From NCBI GenBank assembly GCA_013054445.1, contig JAAMPI010000281.1, forward strand, positions 1 through 45,760: a stretch of 45,760 nt of DNA, written 5' to 3'. The notes beneath the pieces are model-generated. The model ran no database searches, was not told where the DNA came from, and saw only the letters and a list, made by a program, of their open reading frames with translations. The DNA comes from Cudoniella acicularis (lineage: Eukaryota; Ascomycota; Leotiomycetes; Helotiales; Helotiaceae). A program made the translations under genes and the position numbers. The first letter of the stretch is position 1, and each line of letters begins with the position of its first letter. Below are positions 20,316 through 31,838 of this stretch, in pieces.

Positions 20316-20670
20316 TGTTGCATTATTAGGTAATAAGCACTATTCTAAGCTTAAGGTTTAAACCTTACTAGAATCTTCTAGGTTGTTCCTTGATTTATAA
20401 GCGTTGATTTATAAGCGTTGATTTCTAAGTTATAGAAGCTTCTAGTAGCTACACTTGTAGTATATATAGTCCGCTCACCCCTTTGTAGATAGATAAGTCT
20501 TTAAGTCAAAATCATATTATTATTCTACATACTTGAATCACTCTCGACCTAACAGTCGACTCTTCTTCCGCCGTCCACCATAGCCGCCTACCGATGACTA
20601 TATAGATATATCTTCTATATACTATATACCGCGTACTACGGCTATACCCTTTATACCCTTACCTCTAACA
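20316..20670. mobile_element. Solo LTR (355 bp) with GAGAC target duplication
   Basis: The sequence starts TGTTGCATTATTAGG and ends CCTCTAACA, the TG...CA form of retrotransposon LTRs, with short inverted ends TGTT/AACA. It is flanked by an exact 5-bp duplication GAGAC (20311-20315, 20671-20675). It lies inside the coding part of the HET gene. No internal gag/pol region follows, so it is a solo LTR left by recombination between two LTRs. Superfamily (copia or gypsy) cannot be told from the LTR alone. It contains small GTTGATTTATAAGC tandem repeats near 20390-20430. Confidence 0.88.
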
Positions 20671-22309
20671 GAGACCATCGATAGTTAGGTGTCCTCAGCC
20701 GTTTTTTTTCTCCTCTAAAGATGACTGTTGATGGAAAATAACGCTGCTGCTTTATGAACTCGAGCATCCGCTCCTCCGAGTGTTTTCCTGGTTGGCCCGG
20801 TGGACATTTCTGTATGGCGGCTACATTAAGTTTCAGCAGAATACCGAGGCAAATAGTTTCGTCGGATTGTCGACTGCTGAATCTCCATCCGATGTTGCGG
20901 AGGAGGTATCGTCCTTCATCGGCCTTAATTTTTCCTGGAGTGAAGATAATTCTACACTTGCAGAAATGGCGTCTCGGATGAGTAATTCACTGATATTCCA
21001 TTCGTCTTCTCCATATTTCTTGTCCTGCTTAGTGTTATAAAGAATCAAATCACTGGGACGACACGCATAGTCCCGAAATTGGAAGTATGGTTCCTTGGCA
21101 AAAGCTCCCTCCTGAATTGTCCAGAGCCTGGTCCACCAGGGCGAGGCGGCGATTCCGACTGCTCTCTCCAACGAGATACCCGCCATTCCACCATACTCTG
21201 CGTCCAACACGAGTACCGCCATTGCATTTTTGTACACCTTACCCATAGCGTTGATGGTCATTGTTTTAGCTCCTTCTTCGGTTGCGGGAACACAAAGTGT
21301 GTCCATCCACCAAAGAGTTGGAACTTCTGGTCGAGGTTGCCTTCTTGCTTTCCAGTACTGAGTAGCAACATCATTGGCACTCTGCTGCAGCTTCTTGGCT
21401 TGACATAGATGTATTACATTGCCCATTGGATTGCCGAGTCCATCTGCCCATATGTGGGACAATGCAACATAGGATCTGTCCTTAGAAACAGCGATGGGAA
21501 CTTTTCCCACATGGATGTTGGATTTATCGTCCATGAAAATAACTGGAATAGAACCTCCAGACACAGCCTCGTTTAAAAGTTCTTCCTTGACCATAATAAG
21601 CTTGCAAGGGCGATCCGCCGTAACGTGCTTTGGAACATAAATAAAATTTGTCACCTGAGTTACTTGGAAATTAAATCCTTTGCACGATAAGTGATCTCGA
21701 GAAGGAACCTGCTGGCCAAGTGCGCTGATGAAGTATAGTGTGGTACTCGAAAGTCGTTGATAAAACCGATAGACGTCTCCTTTACACTATCCGTTTCTCC
21801 ACAGATTTTCCTTCAAGGTTTTATTGTAGGTGCCATACCATACCTCATGCGGTCTTTCACTTGCAGGAAACAACTCTAACTTGGCAAGCATCAAAGTTCT
21901 CAAAAGTATGACGATTGAAAACGAGACTTCAGAAAGCACAAGCAGATCGTCATAACCAACTGCTGTGACGTAGGCGTGCTGGATGGCGGACATAAAGCTG
22001 TCAAGACCCGTGATATATGTCTCCTTTATCGTTGAGGTGTAGATAATCGTTCGTGTTGACAGGGAGCCTAGTGAAAATGTGAATAAGACCAAAGTAGAGC
22101 CATGCCTGGATAATTGAGACCGTTTGCAATCTCGTTCTCTTGCTTCTTTCCTGGTTGTTTCCAATCTCCTCGAGTTAAAGCCAAGTCCACCCTTTGCGCT
22201 TCAAGAACTCTGGCATGTCTTTATTGTCGTAGACGTAAGGACATTTGGGATCGTTGAGATAAGGAACTTCAAGAGGCTGAAAACCTTCCGGCAGTGGTAA
22301 GTGATCCAT

Positions 22310-23711
22310 GTCACTAGAATATATGGAATTCCACAATTTTGCTTGTGGTCTTCCTGGTTCTTAGAATCACAGTACCGCGTGCCTAGTGAATGATAGCGAT
22401 TTTGACCTGGGAAGAAGGGAGGTGTGAAGGAAAAAAAACCAATTATTAGTGCTAACAGCTAGTGCGGGCAGTGCGGGGTCTATAAAAGCCTTACCTCAAG
22501 CACCCACCTCATTCTTATGAATCTATCACTTTTATCACTGAATAATATATCTTCATCACTGCCACACTGCTTGAAAAGTGGGGTTTCAGAGACATGATAT
22601 CTATGAAGAAGGTTCTTGGCGGTATTAACTGACAATCTATTAATTATAATAGTTCAATAACCAGCTCGAGCAGTGAGATTTGCTGCTTCATTCAGTAGAA
22701 ACAATTCGGATTCATCCATATTCTACCCTAAACACTACCCCTTCGTCATTGAAGTGAACATTCAGCCTGTCTGCCCGATAGTCCATAGTTATAACTGTTG
22801 TCGGCGAGATCCATCGCGTTTGCTCTGGGAAATTAACTCCTCCCTAGAAAGAAAAAGGCAGTTCTCAGCATCAGAAAATCAAAACCCCGACTTTCTCTAT
22901 GGCTATTTGCCCCCCTTTATCTTTTTTGGTTGTCAAAATATTAAATCGATGCTGGGTATCGAGCAGCGAATATTCCGATCGCTCTTTGAACGGAATTACT
23001 CAAGTAAACGGGAAGAAATCACCTCGTCTAGCACCGTAACTTTGAACGTTGCGTAGTCACCAACGCCCTGTTTAACAGCGACTTTTCTGCCCACAAGACA
23101 CCTTCGAAGAGCTGTGAGGCTCCAACCGCTTGAAATGAAATTCGATATGGACTCGAACATTTGGATGGGGAGGCAGGGAGACACGGGATCGCAATTGTAT
23201 GATAGCGACTATTTTCAAAGAATATTGATGGATTTTAATGAAGTGCGATAGAATTCGCTATATCTAAAGGCAGCAATAATTCTGTTGGGTTTTAAGAGTC
23301 AGGAGGCGTAGGCAGACATTTATACGATGATAACGTGAGCAACGGGCTTGGTCCAAAGACGGATATAGTTCGGTGAGATCATTTTTCGTCCGAGACTTTA
23401 GCTGAGCTGAACAAATTCATGTCCTGAGCAAACGGGGTGTATTTGTGCAAATTTAAAAACTTTGAAAGCTAAAGGACCAACTTTTCACAGTCAATCTTGA
23501 ATTTCCGGTACCGCAAATGCTTCCCCTTTCCACATGTCCGATATCCGGCACGTGATGTCAGTCTGCCGCCTATAGCCGAGGCTCTCCAAGCCGAACGGTG
23601 CCCTGGAAAGAGCTCCAACCAAATAAAAACATCTTGTGTCAGTCAGTGCAGGTGCGAAGTTGACCATCTGGCTGGACCTCACAATCTCCTCTCTTCTCCC
23701 AATTGACAACA
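22310..23711. other. Intergenic, no gene recognised
   Basis: Lies between divergent genes: the HET pseudogene (minus) and the prpD-type gene (plus). A 127-codon plus frame (22673-23056) has no recognisable features. The last 200 bases form the promoter and leader of the dehydratase gene. Confidence 0.4.
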
Positions 23712-25483
23712 ATGTCGGCACTCAATCGCGGTGTTCGCACAGTAGCAAGCAAAAACCTACGAATACCCTTCCCCGCCAGTCTCCAATCGCGAGCTCTGCG
23801 TGCCCCTCTCACAACCTTCACATCCCGAACTTCACCACGAACAACCAACACACCCGCTTTCCGACAATTTTCTGCCATGGCTCCGCTACAGTCTGGTGCT
23901 CCTCCGCCACCTCAAGCCAGAGAATATGACCCCGAGATTAAGGATATTGCGAGCTATGTGCACAACACGCCCATAAACTCCGACCTCGCTGTGGGCCCCT
24001 CCACCGCCCCTCAACAAGATAATTACTAACTTTTTGTCTTTGCAGTTCGATACGGCACGATTTGTTTTCCTCGATACCCTTGGCTGCGGTCTCGAAGGTC
24101 TGCGGTTTAAGGAGTGCACGAAACTTCTCGGTCCTATTGTTGAGGGAACCGTTGTCCCCAATGGCACCAAGGTTCCCGGCACACCATTCCAACTCGATCC
24201 TGTAAATGGCGCTTTTAATATTGGGGCTATGATCAGATGGCTGGATTACAATGACTGCTGGCTCGCTGCTGAGTGGGGTCACCCTTCAGACAATTTGGGA
24301 GCTATCTTGGCTGTTGCCGACTGGATTTCTCGAACAAACCGTGCTGGAGGGAACCTAGGAAATGGAAAGATTATAACTGTCAAGGAAGTTTTGGAGGCTA
24401 TGATTAAGGCACACGAAATCCAAGGCTGCTTGGCGCTCTTGAACTCGTTCAACAAGGTTGGTTTGGACCATGTTGTGTTAGTTAAGGTTGCGTCTGCTGC
24501 CGTGGTTTCGAAAATGTTGGGTCTTTCTGAGAAGCAGACCGCAGACGCTGTTTCGCAAGCTTGGGTTGATGGCCAGAGTTTGAGAACATATAGACATTCG
24601 CCAAACACCATGTCGAGAAAGTCGTGGGCAGCTGGTGATGCTTGCCAACGTGCTGTCAACCTCGTTCTGAAGGTTATGAAGGGCGAGCCTGGTGTTCCTA
24701 CTGTTTTGTCTGCTCCAGTTTGGGGGTTCTATGATGTTTTGTTCAAGGGCAACAAGTTTGAATTTCAGCGGCCATATGGTAGCTACGTTATGGAGAACGT
24801 TCTGTTCAAGGTTTCCTACCCAGGTATGTTCTCCTGCCTCTCCTCAAGGACTCAGTTAACATTTTTCAGCCGAATTCCACTCCCAAACCGCCATTGAGGC
24901 TGCAAAGCATATCCACAAGCAACTTGCCGACCAAGGAAAGTCCGCAGCAGACATCAAGGAAATCACCTGCCGTACCCACGAAGCCTGCATTCGAATCATC
25001 GACAAACAATTCAAGCCTATGGACAACTTCGCCGATCGCGACCACTGCATCCAATACATGGCAGCCGTCATGCTCGTTTACGGCCGTCTCGAAGCCACTG
25101 ATTATACTGATGGCGGTGAAGCTGCTACTTCCCCTCTCGTTGAATCTCTCCGTCAAAAGATCAAGTGTGTCGAGGATCCTCAATTCACACTCGATTACCA
25201 CAATGAGAACATGCGTACCATTCCTAATGCTCTGACCGTTACTTTGAATGATGGAACGGTTTTGGAGGAAGTGGTTGTTGAGGCACCTCTGGGACATAAG
25301 TTGAGGAGAGAGGAGGCCAAGCCAGAGATTCTGGCTAAGTACAAGAGGCATCTTGGTCCTCATTACAGTGAGGCAAAGGTTAAGGAGTTAGTAGATTTGG
25401 GTAATGATGCGAAGCGGTTAGAGGGCATGGCGGTGGATGAGTATGTGGATTTGTATGTTAACAAGGATAGTAAATTTGTTTAG
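23712..25483 (+). CDS. prpD: 2-methylcitrate dehydratase, mitochondrial (MmgE/PrpD family)
   Basis: Three exons (23712-23990, 24046-24823, 24870-25483) encode 556 residues, the usual fungal length. Intron 1 has a GTGGGC donor with a clear ATTACTAAC branch point; intron 2 is GTATGT...TTCAG, 46 bp. The first about 60 residues are Arg/Ser/Thr-rich and look like a mitochondrial targeting sequence. The mature part shows family hallmarks: [48 protein letters not shown] with the conserved Asp/His positions, [25 protein letters not shown], and a C-terminal domain with [17 protein letters not shown]. The enzyme dehydrates 2-methylcitrate to 2-methylaconitate in the methylcitrate cycle that burns propionyl-CoA from odd-chain fatty acids and some amino acids. 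No other cycle gene is in the window. Start chosen at ATG 23712; an internal ATG lies just before the conserved part. Confidence 0.95.
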
Positions 25484-26899
25484 ATTGGCGGTGGAACGAA
25501 ACTGGGGAGGGGTTTCACAGTTGTAAAAAGTCGCAGGAATGAGAATAGATGATGACAAGGCATAGAACAGGACTTCTCTAGTTTATTTTTGGCACCCATC
25601 CCCTTCCCTTTGAATACATCCTGTTGCTTTTGGAATTCTCAAATTCTAGGTGGATTCGATCAATATTTCAGTGAATTTCATCACAAGTGCAGCTAGAATC
25701 TCTTTTTCGCCCTGCCTTAGGGCCGGCCCACTTCTCTCCGGCTATAAAGGCAGGGAGGGGCACCTCCCTTCCTCTTGAGCACATCAAGAATTGGAGAAAA
25801 CATCCCTCCACACATGGGTCTCGGAGCTCTGCCCTGCCGTTGCGCGGTGGATTCATGCTGTCAGGTTAAAGCTTCAAAGGTTATGATTATATTTTTATTG
25901 CGTTCCTTGGTGATATGGCTTCTGTGTTTCTGATGGGTGGGGGTGCTGTTGAGGAGAGGGGGGGGGGTGTTGTCATTTGAGGGCGTGCTGCTGTCACTGT
26001 TATTATTGATTTTCGCTTCTAACGTTCTAACGTTCGCATATAACCTGTAGGATTAGAAATTTAATAGGGGAAGGAGTTAAGGGTTGTGCGTAGTGTGAAA
26101 TCAACTGATTTGACGTTATCAAAAGTATTGTAGTGGGAAATAATGGCTTAGCCATGAGCAAAAGCAATATGTTGAGTTTGATGCTTTCGTAGTTGTTTGA
26201 AAGTGAAAATACAGATTCCAGTGATACGACGTAGGTATTTATAAGAGACTTTATAGCTTACTATTTATCGAGTAAGGTGATCTTGTTTAAGTTCAAGTGA
26301 ATCAGCTAGTGAATTTCTAACCAAACCCAGAATCTGGTTCTAAGACCTGTGTCTTAATAGTGGGTATATAAAGGCAGCGAGGTAGCTCACACAATCTACT
26401 TTCTAGATAATAATGCAAATACGGCGTTAGATTTTGCATCCATGAGCTCTGTGAGGGCTGTAGGGGGTTGTCTATTTCGCTCGGTCGGAGGGAAGGTTGC
26501 TGTTTGTTGAGTGTTGTGTGAGAGCGTGCTGTCAAAATCAAATGTCAAATATTAAATACACTATTGCTAAAAAGTAAAATATCAAAATCAATACGTTATA
26601 CACTGGCAAGTGCTTTCATAATCTGAGCAATTCTGTAAAACCCCTGTGTGTTCCTTCTTCCGGGATTCGGAATTAGTAACAGGAAGCGCAAAGTAGCACG
26701 CCATATTTTCTGTCTCGTGGTTATAATATCTTGTTCTGATATTCAAAGGATATTTATATTGCTCTGAAAGTGGGAGATAAATATTTGTGAAATTATTAGG
26801 TTTAAATGTAGTTGGTTTGACGTTGAAGTTCTGGTCAATCTTCGCAAAAATGTTATTTCCTGAATGGAATTAAAAACTCTCTATAGAAGACCCAAAACT
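25484..26899. other. Intergenic, hairpin and low-complexity tracts
   Basis: Between the convergent dehydratase (plus) and DUF6536 (minus) genes. Holds the hairpin at 25710-25755, a run of ten or more G near 25960, and AT-rich DNA from 26000 on. No gene recognised. Confidence 0.45.
25710..25755. other. Two-step hairpin-forming sequence
   Basis: CCCTGCCTT (25710-25718) pairs perfectly with AAGGCAGGG (25747-25755), and inside it GCCGG (25722-25726) pairs with CCGGC (25738-25742), leaving an 11-base loop. It lies about 230 bases after the stop of the dehydratase gene, in the 3' untranslated region or just beyond. Confidence 0.55.
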
Positions 26900-29440
26900 T
26901 TAAATCCCGGCACAAAAATGTCCTTCTACTGGCCTCATAACCGGCCGACTCGTGATACAGCAATGTTCAGGCTCCTGTCCTGTTCCTTCTTTTACAACAC
27001 CCCACTGAACTGGCTTATATGGGTCAGCTTCATTGCCATACTCGCTGTGGCATGCCGCGCTAATAATTGTAGAAGATCCTCCCGCCACGGGGATTCCTGG
27101 TTTGAGCGTTTGAAGGCCATTCCCAAACAAAAAGAATATTGCTACGGCAAATATAATGATCGAGAGCATGATCGCGATATTCGAATAACCGCAATCCGTA
27201 ATACCCGTCCCATATATCTTATTCGGCGAGGGATCATCAGGAAAGCTGCCGTTGAATAGAGCAGAGCCGGTACTGTCGTAAGTTGTCACGCTAACAAGGA
27301 AGATGGACTGAGAGATCATCTAGTGGAGGACCGCAAAGAGAGCCATTATCGGAAGGGCGTATATCTATGTCTAGTATTAGCAGTTGTTATAATTTCAAGA
27401 ACACAGAAAGTTAACAATGGATCAGAGGTACGGAATCTTACAGGTGGCATTGAGAGAAAGTAAGACGATCGCTAGGCACCTCGCCGATGAGTAACCCGGA
27501 GGCCTCTCTGCTTGATACCAATCATATTCCACTCTTTTTCCACAAGAATGGTGGCAAATGACGCATTATATATAATATACAGAAATGAAATAATCAGTTG
27601 CGGCAAATTTGCCAACAACACCATTGTAGCCAACTGCTGACTTAGGTCTGAGTATTCGTTGCCCGCTATGAGAAGCAGAGAGTTGATATCGACATTCCCA
27701 ATTCCTGTCTCCCACATTTCATTTACACTGATCCGCCCAGTTAGTTGAACGAAATCTGAGGTAATAACGACGCCCTTGGCCAAGAAGTAGGCAGCGGCTC
27801 CGAGACTCACAACATAACTCAAGAGTGTTAGTTTTTGAAAAAGGATTGAAACATTGGCAATGCCGTCACTCACAACAACAAACTTATCACCCAGAAGGCC
27901 TTGCTGATCGAAATAAACCACCAATGTCGTACTGGAGTCCAAGGTCGACGTTCTTTCTTTTTGCCCGGGGACCAACTAAATTCTGATTTAGAAACCATGC
28001 ATCTCCCTTTAGTGGCATCATCTGGAACAGTCAAGAAGCTCGCTATCGCATCTGCAAGAATATCAATCTCCATTCAAAATTTCAAATTTAAATATAAACT
28101 GCAATATTACCTCCAATAGTAACCAAAGGGGGTGCCTTCGAAGCGAATAAAGCACCGATCATACAAACTATCTTCAAAACGTTGGAGATCATGACAATAA
28201 TCATCAAGACGAGGCTGAACTGGAGCTTGCAGTGTTCAACGGCTGGCTTGCTCAGACAGTAGCTGACATTAGTATTCTGATATGCGTACGTCCCATAATA
28301 TGTTGGTTGAAGTTGCCAGTTATCCGGAGATGGCCTAGGACAATTGAGGACGGGGGGTTCTTCCAGATCGGGAGTGGCTAGGCACATCCAACCCCATGCA
28401 ACTCCCCTTCCTGAAGTTGCAGGTACCGATCGTCCTATTATAGTCAAGTCCAACATTCCTTGAGGTGTATTGTCGTCTAAAATGGCGATAACGTCCCCTC
28501 TTTGACTTTCAAATTGAGTATAATAGTAATCGATGCAGGCCGAATTCTCAAGTCTTTCAAAAGACGAAAACTCGTCCACGACACTACTATATGTTTGGTT
28601 GCTGGTGTTCGGACTTCCATCAGGCCAAAAACTTGTGTAATTCAATGGGCTGTTCAGATATGCCAAAGTAGTGGGATAGATGGATTAGGCGTTGGCACCA
28701 ACGGTCTGAAAGATGGCTGAGTTGTATCTTGAAACGGGGCAAATTAGCATGTCTCATCATTTTCAGCATGGAATATGACTTAACAAGAGATGTAGTGGAA
28801 TTGAAGTCAATGTTAAGCATGACCAACGTATAATCCTGAGTGGTGATATCTACCGGAGATTTCCCACGCTTGGCAAACTAATGTTGAGCCAGGCTTTCGA
28901 TTTATGTGCCATGTTCACTTCTGATCTTGTTGGAGCGACAAGGCTCTGTTGAACGTAGGTGCAGGCACTGAGCAAGATGGTACCTATAATAGAAAGCATG
29001 ATGTAAGCAGTAATGGATAAAAAGCAAAATTCATTTTAGGAGGTCCAATTACAAGTGCATACACACATGTTATATTGATGCCGAAATGGAGCCAAAGACT
29101 CAAATTCTTCACTCGAGCGCAGCTGCCTTCGTATATCGTGAAAATTCCATCCTGGTTTTGACCATGAGAGTGATACATTGCCCATGCCGTCCAAGTGATG
29201 TTGAGAATCAAAACAAAGGCTGCCGCAAATATTGCTCCAACAGCTCCACGCTGCCAGCCTTGAATGAAAGATTTGACTCGGAACGGTTGGAGGAAGTGAC
29301 TTGCGGAGTCGTCTTCAGCAAGATTTTGTTCTTGAATGTTTTCATTCTGGTTTCTGTTTCAGAATCAGTCAAATTCATGCCGCCCAGAGATCACTACAAA
29401 CAGAAGCTGCTCAGAATTCCCTAGGCATGTGTTGAGCCCC
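26900..29440 (-). pseudogene. DUF6536 multi-pass membrane protein gene with four in-frame stops
   Basis: Read on the minus strand with introns removed, the sequence follows the DUF6536 pattern: GWQRGAVGAIFAAAFVLILN (first membrane helix), YEGSC, INI/CTILLSACTYVQQSLVAPTR, SLPSVGNLR, SIPLHLLYNSAIFQ, a variable Asn-rich lumenal segment, PLVTIGDAIASFL..PD..TKGRCMVSK, LWSLGFG-like and VLLANLPQLIISFLYIIYN helices, then SQSIFLV, CGYS, a last helix and an AISAACH-like block. Introns with good consensus lie near 28983-29067, 28730-28790, 28040-28110, 27790-27870 and 27370-27445. Four stops interrupt the frame: 28850-28852, 28685-28687, 27472-27474 and 27320-27322. The family expects Gln before RSSYF (27472) and Trp after VLH (27320), so CAG and TGG became TAG. 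The 5' start could not be fixed. Native role of the family is unknown. Confidence 0.75.
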
Positions 29441-30476
29441 ATCTTGGCAGCAAAAAATTTGTGGATCAAAGAAATAAATGAGGTGCAGAGAAAATGCATG
29501 GAAAGAACCCAAACTTATCTAAAGAGGCTGTCAATATTTGCCGGCATCTCGCGTTCTCATCGGGCAGGCATCTCGTGTTTTCATCACCAAGAGGTCCAAC
29601 ACTTTAATAATTAGAATAGCCCACCGCTAATAGCATTCGTTTCGTGCTCTGACTTCTCTTCCGGGTTGGCAAGAATTATGGTGAGCTCCCAATTAGGAGG
29701 CGAGGTTCTGCACTATGGCTGCATTGGGGCGTTTTCAATTGAAACATACACCATTGTGGCCAGTAGTTCGACACCTCTCCGTATGGCTTCTTGTCACGCC
29801 ACGTATTTTAATTTTCCTACCAAGGCTTGACGGGAGAACAACCTCTCCTAAGGTTACGTAAGAGAGTGAGAAGTTGAATTTTATAAATTACTCATTATAA
29901 ACTCCACAACCATAAATTTCGGCTTTCTGAAAATATGCTATCAAGTGAGGAAGTGTTGCTATCTAGGAATTGCTACTAGCCTATTAAAGTCACTGCTTTT
30001 GGTTATCTCGGTAAGGGTAGCCGTCAGGTAATATAAAAGATATGAATTAAATTCTGGGAAAAGTTTCAATTTGATGCTTCAGTAGGGTACTGGAAAACTT
30101 CGTGCTTGTAGTTCACAACGCGAACGCTTGATATGCTCTTCATAGAGCCAGCTCTGAATATCTATTGAACTCCGCAAAAGAGAGTGAAGAGAAGGAAATG
30201 TATATAAAAGGAAAGGGAGGTGTTGAAATTTCAAAATTGACATGATATAATGTGGCCCAACTAGAAATTTAGAACAAAAACCCAAATCACTCCTCCTCAG
30301 TCTAAGAAACTTTTCATTGGAGAAAATGAGTGCAACTGCTACTACATCATATCCACTTCAACATGAATTTCCTCCTCATTAACCCCATTCAACCACCAAA
30401 TAATAACCAAGTAGCCCTCGAAAACTGCGGAATGCTTTTCCATCCCGCAAGGTGTACTTCATTGATCCGAACAATG
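29441..30476. other. Intergenic, no gene recognised
   Basis: Lies between the 5' end of the DUF6536 pseudogene and the 3' end of the zinc-finger/ankyrin gene. AT-rich in the middle (29880-30060). No coding motif or repeat seen. Confidence 0.4.
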
Positions 30477-31838
30477 TTAAGCCTCGAGGTCGAACGCTGC
30501 TAGAAGAGAAGGCTCAGAGGAAAGAGCGCTGACTGGCATATTTTTGTTGAAGATCGAGAGGTAAGCGAGCCCAGTCGTCCTGAAGGTAACAGCTCCAGCT
30601 TCGAGTAGCATTCGCACTGCGGCTTCGAAGTAGACTCTATTCCTACCCCGATGTTCCAGAGCATAGTAAAGTGGGGTTCCTCCCCATTCGGACTCGGCGT
30701 TGATTTCTGCTCCCGCTTGAATCAATATTTTGACAGTCTTTTCATGATCTGGTGTAATATTAAAGGTTTCGCAAGCGAGGCGCAAAGGTGTGCATTTGCA
30801 ATAGTCCCGTGGATCAACCTCTGCCCCACTTTTTAATAGAAGCTCAACTATTTTCCGATGTCCTTTCTGAGCTGCTATATGTAAGGTGGTCTGTCCCGAC
30901 CACGTATTTACTCTGTGGATGTTTGCACCGCGCTCGATTAACAGTTTGACAACACCTTCATGCCCCATTTCGGAAGCCTCGTAAAGTGCTGAAGAGGACC
31001 CGCGAAAAGCTGCAGCTATAGTCTCATCGACCTCGACGTTTGCCCCAGATTCAATCAATATCTTCACAATCTCTTCGTGACCACCCTTAGCAGCCTCNNN
31101 GAGTGCCGTTNTTCCTTCTTCGNNCCATTNNTTCATAGTGGCGTTGAGATCTGCCCCAGATTCGATTAAAATTCTTACAATATCTTCGTGACCAGCAGTA
31201 GCGGCCTCGTGGAGTGCCGTTCTTCCTTTTTTGTTCCATTTCTTCACAGCGCCGTTGACATCTGCCCCTCTTTCCAGCAATATCTTGACTGTTTCAACAT
31301 GGCCTGCTCTAGCAGCTTGACCCAGGGGCATTGATCCCAACCTGTCCTCCACATTGACATCGGCACCCATTGAAATCAAGCTTGCAACCCGGTCCTCATC
31401 GCCTGCCCGTGCTGCTTCGATGAAGTCGAGATTTCGATCCGCGGCCGGTATTTGCGTTGCTGCCTGTTGTGCTTTTGCCTCGTCGTAATATTTTTGAATT
31501 GTCTTGCCCCCACTGTCCGCATGCTTTTTCTTCAAATGCTGTAAGAGATTATCCTTTCGCAAGGTCCCTCTAAATTTGCAGTCTGAAAACGGGCATTTAA
31601 GTTTTGGGAGATGTTTATGTGTTTCCCGATGACGCTGAAAATCTGCAGCAAGTGCGAAGCTCCTGTCACAGAGGGTGCATTTATAGGGGCGATCGTGGGT
31701 TTTTCGATGTCTACTACAAGTTGCGTGAGTACATTGATACATCTATATCTATGGAAGTTCCTACCTATGGTCCGTGCGATTCCCAAACCGTCGGCCACAA
31801 TCGTTACACTTGTAGATTGTCGTAGTCTCAACCCCCAT
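30477..31838 (-). CDS. C2H2 zinc-finger and ankyrin-repeat protein
   Basis: Two exons (31838-31765 and 31713-30477; intron GTAGGA...TTGTAG, 51 bp) give 436 residues. Exon 1 begins MGVETTTIYKCNDCGRRF, and splicing completes the first C2H2 finger (H..H in TDHSRHRKTH). A second finger follows (YKCTLCDRSF...H...H), then a third, more divergent one (LKCPFSDCKFRG...H....H). After a short Ala/Gln linker about eight ankyrin repeats fill residues about 120-400, with TALHEAATAGHEDIVRILIE-type units. Likely nuclear, binding DNA through the fingers and protein through the ankyrins; targets unknown. Scattered Ns (31098-31130) fall in the fourth or fifth repeat, whose DNA is nearly a duplicate of its neighbour, so that stretch may be misassembled or mixed. 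It starts divergently from the next zinc-finger gene. Confidence 0.85.
31050..31245. repeat. Recent tandem duplication of an ankyrin-repeat unit, with Ns
   Basis: Two neighbouring units of about 100 bases (about 31050-31145 and 31146-31245) share long identical runs such as GAGTGCCGTT and ATCTTCGTGACCA/TCTTCGTGACCA. All of the Ns of this gene lie in one of the two units, which suggests reads from the units were collapsed into a mixed consensus. Confidence 0.65.

Larger units (their letters stand above)
19776..22309 (-). pseudogene. HET-domain (heterokaryon incompatibility) gene, multiply broken
   Basis: From ATG 22309 the minus strand reads like a HET protein: an N-terminal helical part with QAWLYFGLIHIF, an RDHLSC segment, the HET core DRSYVALSHIWADGLGN (near 21468) with a PTLWWMDTLCVP block, then SSRQSDETICLGILL, and a C-terminal half (20252-19776). 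HET proteins trigger cell death when unlike fungal individuals fuse. Lesions seen: TAA at 22175-22177; a frameshift near 22015; TAG at 21787-21789 where the family has Trp; a frameshift between about 20985 and 20900; a 355-bp solo LTR (20316-20670); and an 11-bp tandem duplication (20269-20290) that shifts the frame. Ignoring the LTR and one duplicate copy, the coding parts on both sides are in register. Expected intact length about 700 residues. Certainly a pseudogene. Confidence 0.85.

Noticed and set aside
22673..23056. 127-codon plus-strand frame
   Set aside because: No family features, no fungal start context, and no support from splice sites or neighbours.
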